Under the pieces are notes generated by a model that saw nothing but the letters and a program-made list of their open reading frames with translations, ran no database searches and was not told where the DNA came from. Below, piece by piece: positions 42,689 to 50,418 of a DNA stretch of 50,418 nt. This stretch comes from Bacteroidales bacterium (lineage in GTDB: Bacteria; Bacteroidota; Bacteroidia; Bacteroidales; Tenuifilaceae). The number at the start of each line of letters is the position of its first letter. Position 1 is the stretch's first letter. The position numbers and the translations under genes are program-made. The stretch covers positions 1 through 50,418 of the forward strand of contig RPRQ01000034.1 of the NCBI GenBank assembly GCA_003818205.1, written 5' to 3'.

Positions 42689-45191
42689 AATTGTAAAAAT
42701 ACTAGCCATAGACGATAATAACGACAACCTGATAAGCCTCAATGCACTTATCAAGGAAGCCTTCCCCGAAGCGCAATTCTTCACAGCACCGAATGGTAGG
42801 CAAGGAATTGAGATTGCTGCTCGGGAGTACCCCGATGTAATCCTTCTCGATATTATAATGCCTGATTTTGATGGGTTTGAAGTTTGCAGGCTGCTAAAAG
42901 CCGATCAAAAATTACGTTACATCCCCATAGTATTTGTTACCGCCCTTAAGGGTGATATGGAAAGCCGCATTCGAGCACTTGAGTGTGGTGCTGAGGCTTT
43001 CCTAGCAAAGCCAATCGATGAGATTGAGCTGACTGCACAGATTCGAGCAATGGTAAAGATAAAATCGTTCAACATCGAAAAGATATCTGAAACAGCTAGA
43101 CTTGCGAAACTCGTTGAGGAAAAGATTCGGTTATTAAGCCAAACGAATACCGCAACCCTGAACCTGCTTGAGGATTTGAGAAACGAGAATGAAGCCCGTA
43201 AAAATAGCGAGAAGGCGCTTAGCGAAAAGGAGGAGGAGTATCGTTCTATGTTTGCCAACAACCCTCAGCCCATGTGGATTTACGATTTGGAAACGCTCAC
43301 TTTCTTAGAAGTAAACGATGCCGCTTTGCACCATTATGGCTATACCCGAGATGAGTTTCTATCGATGACCATAAAAGATATACGCCCAAAGGAAGATATT
43401 GACCACCTGCTGAAGGATGACGAAACGACAAACCATACCTATAGCTCAGCCGATGAATGGAGGCATCTAAAGAAGACCGGCGAAATTATTACCGTTGAAA
43501 TCGTATCCCATTCCCTAACTTTCAACGAAAGAAAAGCGAGACATGTAATGGTTACCGATATAACCGAACGAAAGCAAACGGCGGAGGCACTTCAACTAAG
43601 CGAGGAAAAATACCGTACGATATTCGAAAATATACAGGACGTTTTCTACCAAACCGACCTCGAAGGATTTGTTCTTGAGATTAGCCCATCCATTAAACAT
43701 TTCTCCGAATTTAGCAGAAACGAAATAATCGGATTACCCATTTCAACGCTTTACTTCAACCCCGATGATAAGGATGTTTTTCTTAAAACGATAGAAGTAA
43801 AAGGTGAACTTCATGATTATGAATTGAAACTGAAGACCAAATCGGGCAATATGAAATATGTTTCAATTAACGCCCGCCTGATCCTCGATTCAAATGGTAA
43901 GCCCCACCATATCGATGGGGCAATAAGGGATATCACCGAACGTAAACGAGCAGAACTCCAAATCCAAGCCAGTAATGAGCAGATAGAAATTCAGAACAAG
44001 GAGTTACAGGGTCTAATCGAAGAGCTGAATAGAACCAATGCCGATTTAATTACGGCCAAGGAAAAAGCCGAAGAGAGCGACAAGCTCAAAACAGCCTTCC
44101 TCCACAATATTTCGCACGAAATCAGAACACCGATGAACGCAATAATTGGCTTTACCGAATTTCTCACGGAACCAAACCTATCCATAGAAAAAACTAAGTA
44201 TTTCACCAAAATAATTGTGAATAGCAGCTACCAACTACTATCCATCATTTCTGATATTATAAGCATTGCCACCATTGAAGCTGGTCAGGAAAAGATTAAT
44301 GAAAAGGAGTGCAACATTAACGCAACGTTAAAATCGCTTCATGAACAATTCCTACTAAAAGTAGATGAGACAAACGTTTGCCTTATCTTGAAACACCTTT
44401 TACCCGACAATGATGTTTACATCAAAACCGATGAAACAAAACTTATTCAGATTTTAACCAACCTAATAAACAATGCCATTAAATTCACGAATAGGGGGTA
44501 CATCAACATAGGCTATAAAATACAGGATAACCAGCTAGAATTTTTAGTTGAAGATACCGGAATAGGCATTCCTTCGGAAATGCACAAAGAGATTTTCAAC
44601 CGATTCAGCCAGGTTGAAAGCACCACCGCTCGCCAGTATGGAGGTTCAGGACTAGGGCTATCGATATCAAAAGCTTATATTGAACTTCTTGGTGGAAAGA
44701 TTTGGGTTAAATCGGAACTGGGTAAAGGTTCTGCATTCCATTTTACAATCCCATTTAAACCGGTTGAAAAGAAAACAATTATTGAACAACCATGTAATAG
44801 CAAATCAAAAGCGAATGGCAATGGGGTGAAAAACTTTCTAGTTGCTGAGGATGAGGACTCCAATTTCATGCTAATCAAAGAATTTTTATCGGGTTTTAAC
44901 GCTAATATCATTCATGCGGTAAATGGTATCGCCGCTGTGAATATCTGCAAATCGGACCAGCCAATCGATTTAGTACTAATGGATATCAAAATGCCCCTGA
45001 TGGATGGTTACGAAGCAGCCAAACAAATTAAAGAGGTCAGACCCAACCTACCAATAATTGCCCAAACCGCCTACTCAACCGAAGCGGACAAGAACAAGGC
45101 TTTGGCCTGCGGTTGCTCCGACTTCATTAGTAAGCCCATAAAAAAAAGCGCATTGCTAGCCAAAATAAAAGAGCAGCTGAGCAAGACCTAA
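42678..45191 (+). CDS. Hybrid histidine kinase (REC, PAS, PAS, HisKA, HATPase, REC)
   Basis: An 837-residue soluble kinase with a receiver at each end: Asp58 in ILLDIIMPDFDG at the front, a coiled coil, PAS domains at about 185-305 (NNPQPMWIYDLETL) and 310-430, HisKA His480 in FLHNISHEIRTPMNAI, ATPase (NLINNAIKF, DTGIGIP, GSGLGLS) and Asp769 in LVLMDIKMPLMDG at the back. The ATG at 42678 is chosen because the receiver starts KIVKILAIDDNNDN; an upstream in-frame ATG at 42588 would add 30 unlikely residues from inside the preceding gene. The arrangement suits a relay taking phosphate from the kinase just upstream. Confidence 0.92.
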   Translation: MEDKIVKILAIDDNNDNLISLNALIKEAFPEAQFFTAPNGRQGIEIAAREYPDVILLDIIMPDFDGFEVCRLLKADQKLRYIPIVFVTALKGDMESRIRALECGAEAFLAKPIDEIELTAQIRAMVKIKSFNIEKISETARLAKLVEEKIRLLSQTNTATLNLLEDLRNENEARKNSEKALSEKEEEYRSMFANNPQPMWIYDLETLTFLEVNDAALHHYGYTRDEFLSMTIKDIRPKEDIDHLLKDDETTNHTYSSADEWRHLKKTGEIITVEIVSHSLTFNERKARHVMVTDITERKQTAEALQLSEEKYRTIFENIQDVFYQTDLEGFVLEISPSIKHFSEFSRNEIIGLPISTLYFNPDDKDVFLKTIEVKGELHDYELKLKTKSGNMKYVSINARLILDSNGKPHHIDGAIRDITERKRAELQIQASNEQIEIQNKELQGLIEELNRTNADLITAKEKAEESDKLKTAFLHNISHEIRTPMNAIIGFTEFLTEPNLSIEKTKYFTKIIVNSSYQLLSIISDIISIATIEAGQEKINEKECNINATLKSLHEQFLLKVDETNVCLILKHLLPDNDVYIKTDETKLIQILTNLINNAIKFTNRGYINIGYKIQDNQLEFLVEDTGIGIPSEMHKEIFNRFSQVESTTARQYGGSGLGLSISKAYIELLGGKIWVKSELGKGSAFHFTIPFKPVEKKTIIEQPCNSKSKANGNGVKNFLVAEDEDSNFMLIKEFLSGFNANIIHAVNGIAAVNICKSDQPIDLVLMDIKMPLMDGYEAAKQIKEVRPNLPIIAQTAYSTEADKNKALACGCSDFISKPIKKSALLAKIKEQLSKT

Positions 45192-45322
45192 CAACGGTTT
45201 GAGCATCGATTTCATGAACCTCTATGGAAAAATCTAACAGCGTATTCAAATCAACGATGAGGTAAATCATTGTGTAAATTCAATAATTCACACATCAATT
45301 AAGTAATTTGCAGTAGCTATTT

Positions 45323-45646
45323 AACGCCAGTTCGATGTAAGAAACAATTTAAGTGCTATGTTATCAGTATTATACTTTGAGGGAAGAAATGGAACCGAGC
45401 TTGTGAACCGATCCGGCAGCTGCCGGAGAGCTCAGCGAAGCTAGTTCGGCGTAGCCAATAATGGAATAGTGGAAGAATGGAAGAAAAAAGTTAGAAGAAA
45501 CCCCATTATTGACTTCGCCGTCCGGCAGTTGCCGGATCGCTCCAGTTCCACTATTCCCTGCAGGCATCATTCCAATACCATATGATAAACTTGTAACAAA
45601 TTACAATTTAGAGCATTACTATCATTTCTTAAATCGAACTCACGTT
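45323..45646. repeat. Family A MITE-like element, longest copy (A6)
   Basis: A 324-bp element from AACGCCAGTTCGATGTAAG to AAATCGAACTCACGTT. ATTT (45319-45322 and 45647-45650) is a 4-bp duplication. It has acquired two GATCCGGCAGCTGCCGGA-type palindromes and the GAACCGAGCTTG segment shared with A3. It fills most of the 535-bp spacer between two kinase genes. Confidence 0.8.
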
Positions 45647-45726
45647 ATTTATTATTATTCGAATGAGAAAAAAACAGTAGTAAACATCTCCGCTATTGAA
45701 AACGTAAAGAGCCCTAATTAAACCAT

Positions 45727-48700
45727 ATGAGACCAGCTAAACTATTCTTCGTCTTTCTTTTACTTTTTCTGCTATCCGAAAATTCAACCGCTCAGAAGCA
45801 AGGGTTAGAACTTATTGATTCATTAAAATTAGACCTCGTTAACGCATCTAATGACACCAACAAGGTAGCTAAGCTATGTCGTATTGCTTTCGAACACCAC
45901 AGATTCGATACCGACTTAGGGATAAAGTATGCCGAACAAGCATTGCGTATAGCCGATAGCCTTTCGTGGAAGAAAGGGATAGCATACGCTTGCAATGCTC
46001 TCGGTGTGAACTATATAATAAAAGGAAGCTATCCCGAAGCGTTGTACTACTTTCAGAAATCGCTAGCAAAGTACACCGAAATTGGGGATAGCCGAATGGT
46101 AGCCACCCTCTGCAACAACCTTGGTCTAATCTACAACGGACAGAACGACTACATAAAAGCCATTGAATACTTTAACAAATCCTTAGCCATCAACGAACGG
46201 CTCAAAAACCAAAGGGGGCTTTCCTTGAACTACGGCAATCTGGCCCTAGTATTCAGCAACCAAAAACAGTACGAGAAGTCCAACGAGTACTACCTCAAAG
46301 CGCTAAAGATTGACCAAGCGATGAACAATAAGGATGCCATTTCAAGAAACCTTTCCAACATCGCTTCCATGAAAAGCGTAACAAAAGATTACTGCGAATC
46401 GCTTGACTATGGCTTAAAAGCCCTTAGCATAAGCGAGGAGATCAAGAGCAATTACAACCAAGGGTTTTGTAATAAAAGTGTAGGCGAAACCTACTATGGA
46501 GTAGCCATTGATAGCAGCATTGCCCTTAACAGCTGCAGCCACTTTAAACCCAATAAGAATGAGAATCTTCGAGCGGCCATCATGTACCTAACCCGGTCAA
46601 TTGAATTCTTTAGCAAAGTAAACGATTTGCGCTCGATATCCGATGCCAATCTCATCATCTCTAAAGCATACGAATCTTTAGCCGATTCAAAAAACGCCCT
46701 TATTTACTTTAAGCATTACTCCAACAATAAGGACTCCGTAATCGCTCGCGATAACAAGGAAAAACTTGCCAAAATCGAAAACAAATTTGAAATCGACATT
46801 CAGGCAAAGCAGCTCGAAATTAAATCGCTTGAGGTAAAGAACAAGAACAACCAGATTTTTTTTCAGATTCTCGTCTCGCTAATCGTGGTAATCACAATAT
46901 CCATCATATCCTTTATCCTTTATAAAAAGCAAAAGTTTCAGAAAGCCATTAACCTGGAGCTGAACACGAAGAACCTAGCGCTCGAAAAGAGCGAGGAGAA
47001 GCTAAGGGTTCTTTTCGAGACTATGCCTATTGGGTTCTACATCTCCACGCTTGATGGCCACTATATTGATGTTAACCCGGCACTAGTAAAAATGCTCGGC
47101 TACGATAGCCGCGAAGAGCTGCTTAATGTTTCCATACCCAATGATGTTTACCTAAACGCATTCGAGAGGGATGATATTATCCAACGGAATAACGATTTCG
47201 TGAATAGCGTTGAGCAGTACCAGCTTAAGACGAAGGATGGGCGGGTTATCTGGATTGAGGATAACGCTATGTATATCAAGGATAGTAAGGGTAATGTTAT
47301 CTATAACGAGGGGTTCTGCCGCGATATCACCGATCGCAAGCTGGCTGATGAAATTCTGCGAGAGAACGAGGAGAAATACCGGTACATGTTCGACAACAAC
47401 CCACAACCCATGTTCATCTACGATCCCGAAACGCTTGCATTTCTCGAAGTTAACCAATCAATGGAGCACATCTACGGTTATACCCATGAGGAATTCCTGA
47501 ACACCACCCTAAAGGTTTTTCACCTACCCGAGGATAACGAGAAGTTGATGGTTGATATTGAACGGGCTAAGCGAAGCAGTAACCCAAGAGGGGAGTGGAG
47601 GCATATCAAGAAGAACGGGGATATAATTTTTGTTGAAATCCGATCGCACTCCCTGACATATCGAGGAAAGAGCGCACGTCACGTTCTAGTCCATGATGTT
47701 ACTGAACGCAAGCGTGTAGAGGATGCCCTACGCCTGAGCGAAGAAAAATTTAGGCGGTTAATCACCAATATAAGAGACATTGTCTATAGCGTAGATGTTG
47801 TAACGAAAGAGTTTAAATACCTAAGCCCTTCGTTCGAGAGAATCACTGGCTATTCCGAAGATGATATTAAACGGATGGGGGGACGCGAGGCCTTTCTGAC
47901 CTTTGCTGTAACCAAAGAAAAATTCACCGAATGGGATAATAACCTCCAAAAATTAACGGACCTCAACAATGGCGTCAACTTAGAGCATGAAACCTGGTGG
48001 CTTTGCAAGGATGGATCATACAAATGCCTAGAGGATCACTGGACTCCTGTATTTGAAAACGGTAAGCTGGTATCAACCGATGGTGTGCTTATCGATGTAA
48101 CCGATCGAAAACATGCAGAATCGGCACGACTCGAAAGCGAGGAAAAGCTCAAAGACCTATTTGAGAACATGATGAATGGCTTCTACCGCTCTACGCCCGA
48201 AGGTTATTTTGTTGATGCAAACCCTGCATTCGTTAAAATGTTGGGCTACGAGAGTAAAGAGGAGCTGCTAAAAGTTTACATCCCTATAGATTTGTATGTC
48301 AATCCTATTGAAAGGGACGAGTTCTCGCATACCGATGCAAATAACAGCTTCGAGATTTACCGCCTAAAAGCCAAGGATGGTCGGGTTATCTGGATTGAGG
48401 ACAACGCAAGATATTTAAAGGATGAAAATGGTAAAATCATCTACCACGAAGGGATTTGCCAGGATATCACCGATCGAAAACAGGCAGAAATGGCTCTTCG
48501 GGTAAGCGAAGAAAAGTTCAGGTTACTATTCGAAACAATGCCCAATGGCTACTACCGATCTACCAAAGAGGGCCATTATGTGGATGTAAATCCTGCATTC
48601 GTTAAAATAATGGGCTACGCAAGCAGAGAGGAGCTGCTAAAAGTGTATATACCCACCGATGTTTACGTAAAGCCCGAAGAGCGAGAACAGTTTATTCGTC

Positions 48701-50376
48701 AGAACTCTGAATTTGAAGACGAACTGGTAACTTTCCGCCAAAAGACTAAGGATGGAAGGATTATCTGGCTCGAAGAAAACGCAAGGTATATCAAAGATGA
48801 AAATGGAGAAGTAATTTTTTACGAAGGGATCTGCCGTGATATCACTGAACGCAAACTGGCTGATACTGCACTGCGGGAAAGCGAGGAAAAATTCAAAAAT
48901 TTATTCGAAAATATGCCCAATGGATACTACCGCTCAACGCATGATGGGTATTATGTTGATGCAAATCCTGCATTCATTAAAATGTTAGGGTACGAAAGTA
49001 AAGAGGAACTATTAAAAGTTTACATTCCTACCGACTTGTATGTTGAGCCAAGCGAAAGAGAGATTGTTATAGATTTTGTTAATAATCCTAATAATTTTGA
49101 AGTGTACCGTCAAAAAACCAAAGATGGTCGGATTATCTGGCTTGAGGATAATGCTCGGTATATCAAAAACGAAAAAGGGGAAATATTATTCCATGAAGGG
49201 ATTTGCCGCGATATAACCGATAGGAGACGAGCCGAGGAAGCCCTGCGCGAAAGCGAGGAGAAGCTGAATACCCTTTTCAACACCATGACCGAAATGGTGG
49301 CCATATATGAACTCGTGCTCAACGAACAAGGCGTAGCTATAAACTACCGCATTACCGATTGCAACGATACGTTCACGCAAATAACCAGCATTAAGAAGGA
49401 GGAGGCTATCGGTAAACTCGCCACCGAAATATATAAAACAACACACGCCCCATACCTCGAAGAGTTTGCCAAGGTTGCACAAACCGGTGAGAACTTCAGC
49501 TACTCAACCTATTTTGAGCCCATGGACAAGCACTTCATGGTCTCGGTGGTATCGCCTAAGAAAAACCTCTTCGCCACCATTACCACCGATATTACCGAAA
49601 TAAAGCAGATTCAGGAGGCGATGACAAGCAAAAAGAACGAGCTCGAAAACTACCTCTACGTTGCATCGCACGATCTCCGATCGCCCATGGTCAATATTCA
49701 AGGGTTTAGCCAACGTTTGCAAAGGCAATCCGATTCAATACAGGGAATTCTAGCAGAGTGCAAACTTGACGAGGAAACAAAGGTTAAACTCGGAAGCATT
49801 GCTCACGATGGGATACCAAAAACGTTAAACTTCATCCTCTCCAATGTTACTAAAATGGATACCCTCATCAACGGGCTATTGCAAATATCCCGAACGGGTC
49901 GGATAAAGATGAACATTCAAAAAATTGACATCAACCACCTATTCAAAACAATTATTGCGAATAATAACTTTCAGATATCTGAAATATCGGCACAAATTAT
50001 TGTCAATGACCTGCCCAATTGCTACGGAGACGAAAACCAGCTAAACCAGCTGTTCTCCAATATTATTGGGAATGCGCTAAAGTACAGAGATAAAAAACGC
50101 CAGATGACCATTGAAATTTCTGGTCATATTCATTTCAATAAAGTAATTTTTAGCATTCAGGATACTGGGATTGGTATCCCTCCCAAATACCTTGACAAAA
50201 TATGGGATGTATTCTTTAGGGTGGACACCAACTCTACCGAAAGCGGAGAAGGTATAGGGTTAAGCCTGGTAAAGAGAATTATTGATAAGCATAAAGGTAA
50301 AATATGGGTGGAATCCACCGAAGGGGTTGGTAGCACCTTTTACATTGAATTGCAAAAGAATGTCTTTTCCGAATAA
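45727..50376 (+). CDS. TPR-sensor histidine kinase with seven PAS domains
   Basis: A 1549-residue membrane kinase. A signal peptide (1-22), periplasmic TPR units (about 40-350; NNLGLIYNGQNDYIKAIEYF) and a helix (377-400) form the input, as in many Bacteroidota tetratricopeptide kinases. Seven PAS domains (422-1290) follow; the first, fourth, fifth and sixth are close paralogs, each with GHYIDVNPAFVKMLGY-like and KTKDGRVIWIEDNARYIKDE-like text. HisKA has His1315 in YVASHDLRSPMVNIQGF and the ATPase has NIIGNALKY, DTGIGIPPK and GEGIGLSLVKRI. It has no receiver; the next gene, starting at 50394, may encode one. The PAS repetition marks recent internal duplication. Confidence 0.92.
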   Translation: MRPAKLFFVFLLLFLLSENSTAQKQGLELIDSLKLDLVNASNDTNKVAKLCRIAFEHHRFDTDLGIKYAEQALRIADSLSWKKGIAYACNALGVNYIIKGSYPEALYYFQKSLAKYTEIGDSRMVATLCNNLGLIYNGQNDYIKAIEYFNKSLAINERLKNQRGLSLNYGNLALVFSNQKQYEKSNEYYLKALKIDQAMNNKDAISRNLSNIASMKSVTKDYCESLDYGLKALSISEEIKSNYNQGFCNKSVGETYYGVAIDSSIALNSCSHFKPNKNENLRAAIMYLTRSIEFFSKVNDLRSISDANLIISKAYESLADSKNALIYFKHYSNNKDSVIARDNKEKLAKIENKFEIDIQAKQLEIKSLEVKNKNNQIFFQILVSLIVVITISIISFILYKKQKFQKAINLELNTKNLALEKSEEKLRVLFETMPIGFYISTLDGHYIDVNPALVKMLGYDSREELLNVSIPNDVYLNAFERDDIIQRNNDFVNSVEQYQLKTKDGRVIWIEDNAMYIKDSKGNVIYNEGFCRDITDRKLADEILRENEEKYRYMFDNNPQPMFIYDPETLAFLEVNQSMEHIYGYTHEEFLNTTLKVFHLPEDNEKLMVDIERAKRSSNPRGEWRHIKKNGDIIFVEIRSHSLTYRGKSARHVLVHDVTERKRVEDALRLSEEKFRRLITNIRDIVYSVDVVTKEFKYLSPSFERITGYSEDDIKRMGGREAFLTFAVTKEKFTEWDNNLQKLTDLNNGVNLEHETWWLCKDGSYKCLEDHWTPVFENGKLVSTDGVLIDVTDRKHAESARLESEEKLKDLFENMMNGFYRSTPEGYFVDANPAFVKMLGYESKEELLKVYIPIDLYVNPIERDEFSHTDANNSFEIYRLKAKDGRVIWIEDNARYLKDENGKIIYHEGICQDITDRKQAEMALRVSEEKFRLLFETMPNGYYRSTKEGHYVDVNPAFVKIMGYASREELLKVYIPTDVYVKPEEREQFIRQNSEFEDELVTFRQKTKDGRIIWLEENARYIKDENGEVIFYEGICRDITERKLADTALRESEEKFKNLFENMPNGYYRSTHDGYYVDANPAFIKMLGYESKEELLKVYIPTDLYVEPSEREIVIDFVNNPNNFEVYRQKTKDGRIIWLEDNARYIKNEKGEILFHEGICRDITDRRRAEEALRESEEKLNTLFNTMTEMVAIYELVLNEQGVAINYRITDCNDTFTQITSIKKEEAIGKLATEIYKTTHAPYLEEFAKVAQTGENFSYSTYFEPMDKHFMVSVVSPKKNLFATITTDITEIKQIQEAMTSKKNELENYLYVASHDLRSPMVNIQGFSQRLQRQSDSIQGILAECKLDEETKVKLGSIAHDGIPKTLNFILSNVTKMDTLINGLLQISRTGRIKMNIQKIDINHLFKTIIANNNFQISEISAQIIVNDLPNCYGDENQLNQLFSNIIGNALKYRDKKRQMTIEISGHIHFNKVIFSIQDTGIGIPPKYLDKIWDVFFRVDTNSTESGEGIGLSLVKRIIDKHKGKIWVESTEGVGSTFYIELQKNVFSE

Positions 50377-50393
50377 TTTAAACCTATTTCACA

Positions 50394-50418
50394 ATGACTA
50401 ACTATAAAGAGATGATAA
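50394..50418 (+). CDS. Start of a further gene, cut by the window end
   Basis: An ATG 17 bp after the previous stop opens MTNYKEMI before the sequence ends. Position right after a receiver-less kinase suggests a response regulator, but eight residues cannot prove it. Confidence 0.4.

Overview
The window reads as Bacteroidota (Bacteroidales or a close relative). Supporting signs are a type IX secretion sorting domain, a Bacteroidota-type surface lipoprotein signal (C-x-K-D-D), FISUMP, DUF2851 and OmpA/TPR lipoprotein genes, TAnnTTTG-type -7 boxes, few Shine-Dalgarno sequences and A/T-rich intergenic regions.

Layout. (1) 1-7300 is an accessory, scarred region. It holds a FISUMP lipoprotein and a T9SS-exported FN3 protein, a decayed gene with in-frame stops, a beheaded ORF, a group II intron with no reverse transcriptase and an interrupted domain V, and a GH20 beta-hexosaminidase between a 71-bp IS1-family remnant and a complete IS1-family element with an A7 frameshift site. 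That IS has itself been hit by a MITE. (2) 7366-22630 is mostly housekeeping: arginine deiminase, DUF2892, sucC, a SpoU methyltransferase, a Crp/Fnr regulator, an SRPBCC protein, an OmpA/TPR lipoprotein, an S9 peptidase, rpsO-pnp, an RmlD-like reductase, DUF2851 and tRNA-Pro(CGG). (3) 23141-50418 is a one-direction signalling island of about 27 kb: five multidomain histidine kinases, a giant ATPase-kinase fusion, two stand-alone receiver proteins and a CheR methyltransferase.

The outstanding object is the 6.9-kb gene at 29972-36829 (2285 aa from its ATG). One uninterrupted reading frame encodes a complete Cu(I)-type P1B ATPase, one extra membrane helix, a three-helix domain that aligns without gaps to the plant ethylene receptor ETR1 (Tyr32, Ile35, Pro36, Ile62, Cys65 and His69 all kept at exact spacing; Asp25 is Asn), eight PAS domains and a histidine kinase core. 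In plants the copper ATPase RAN1 supplies the copper that ETR1 needs to bind ethylene. Here the two halves of that partnership are one polypeptide. A phytochrome-type (Rcp1-like) response regulator and a second receiver protein follow directly.

Two dispersed families of short inverted-repeat elements occupy most larger gaps. Family A has AACGTGAGTTCGAYRTAAG ends and 4-5 bp A/T target duplications (six sites). Family B starts GTAACTATTCAGC and has 8-bp target duplications (five sites), as expected for non-autonomous relatives of IS66. Several copies carry nested GC-rich hairpin modules. Neither family's transposase is in the window. No rRNA or CRISPR array was seen.
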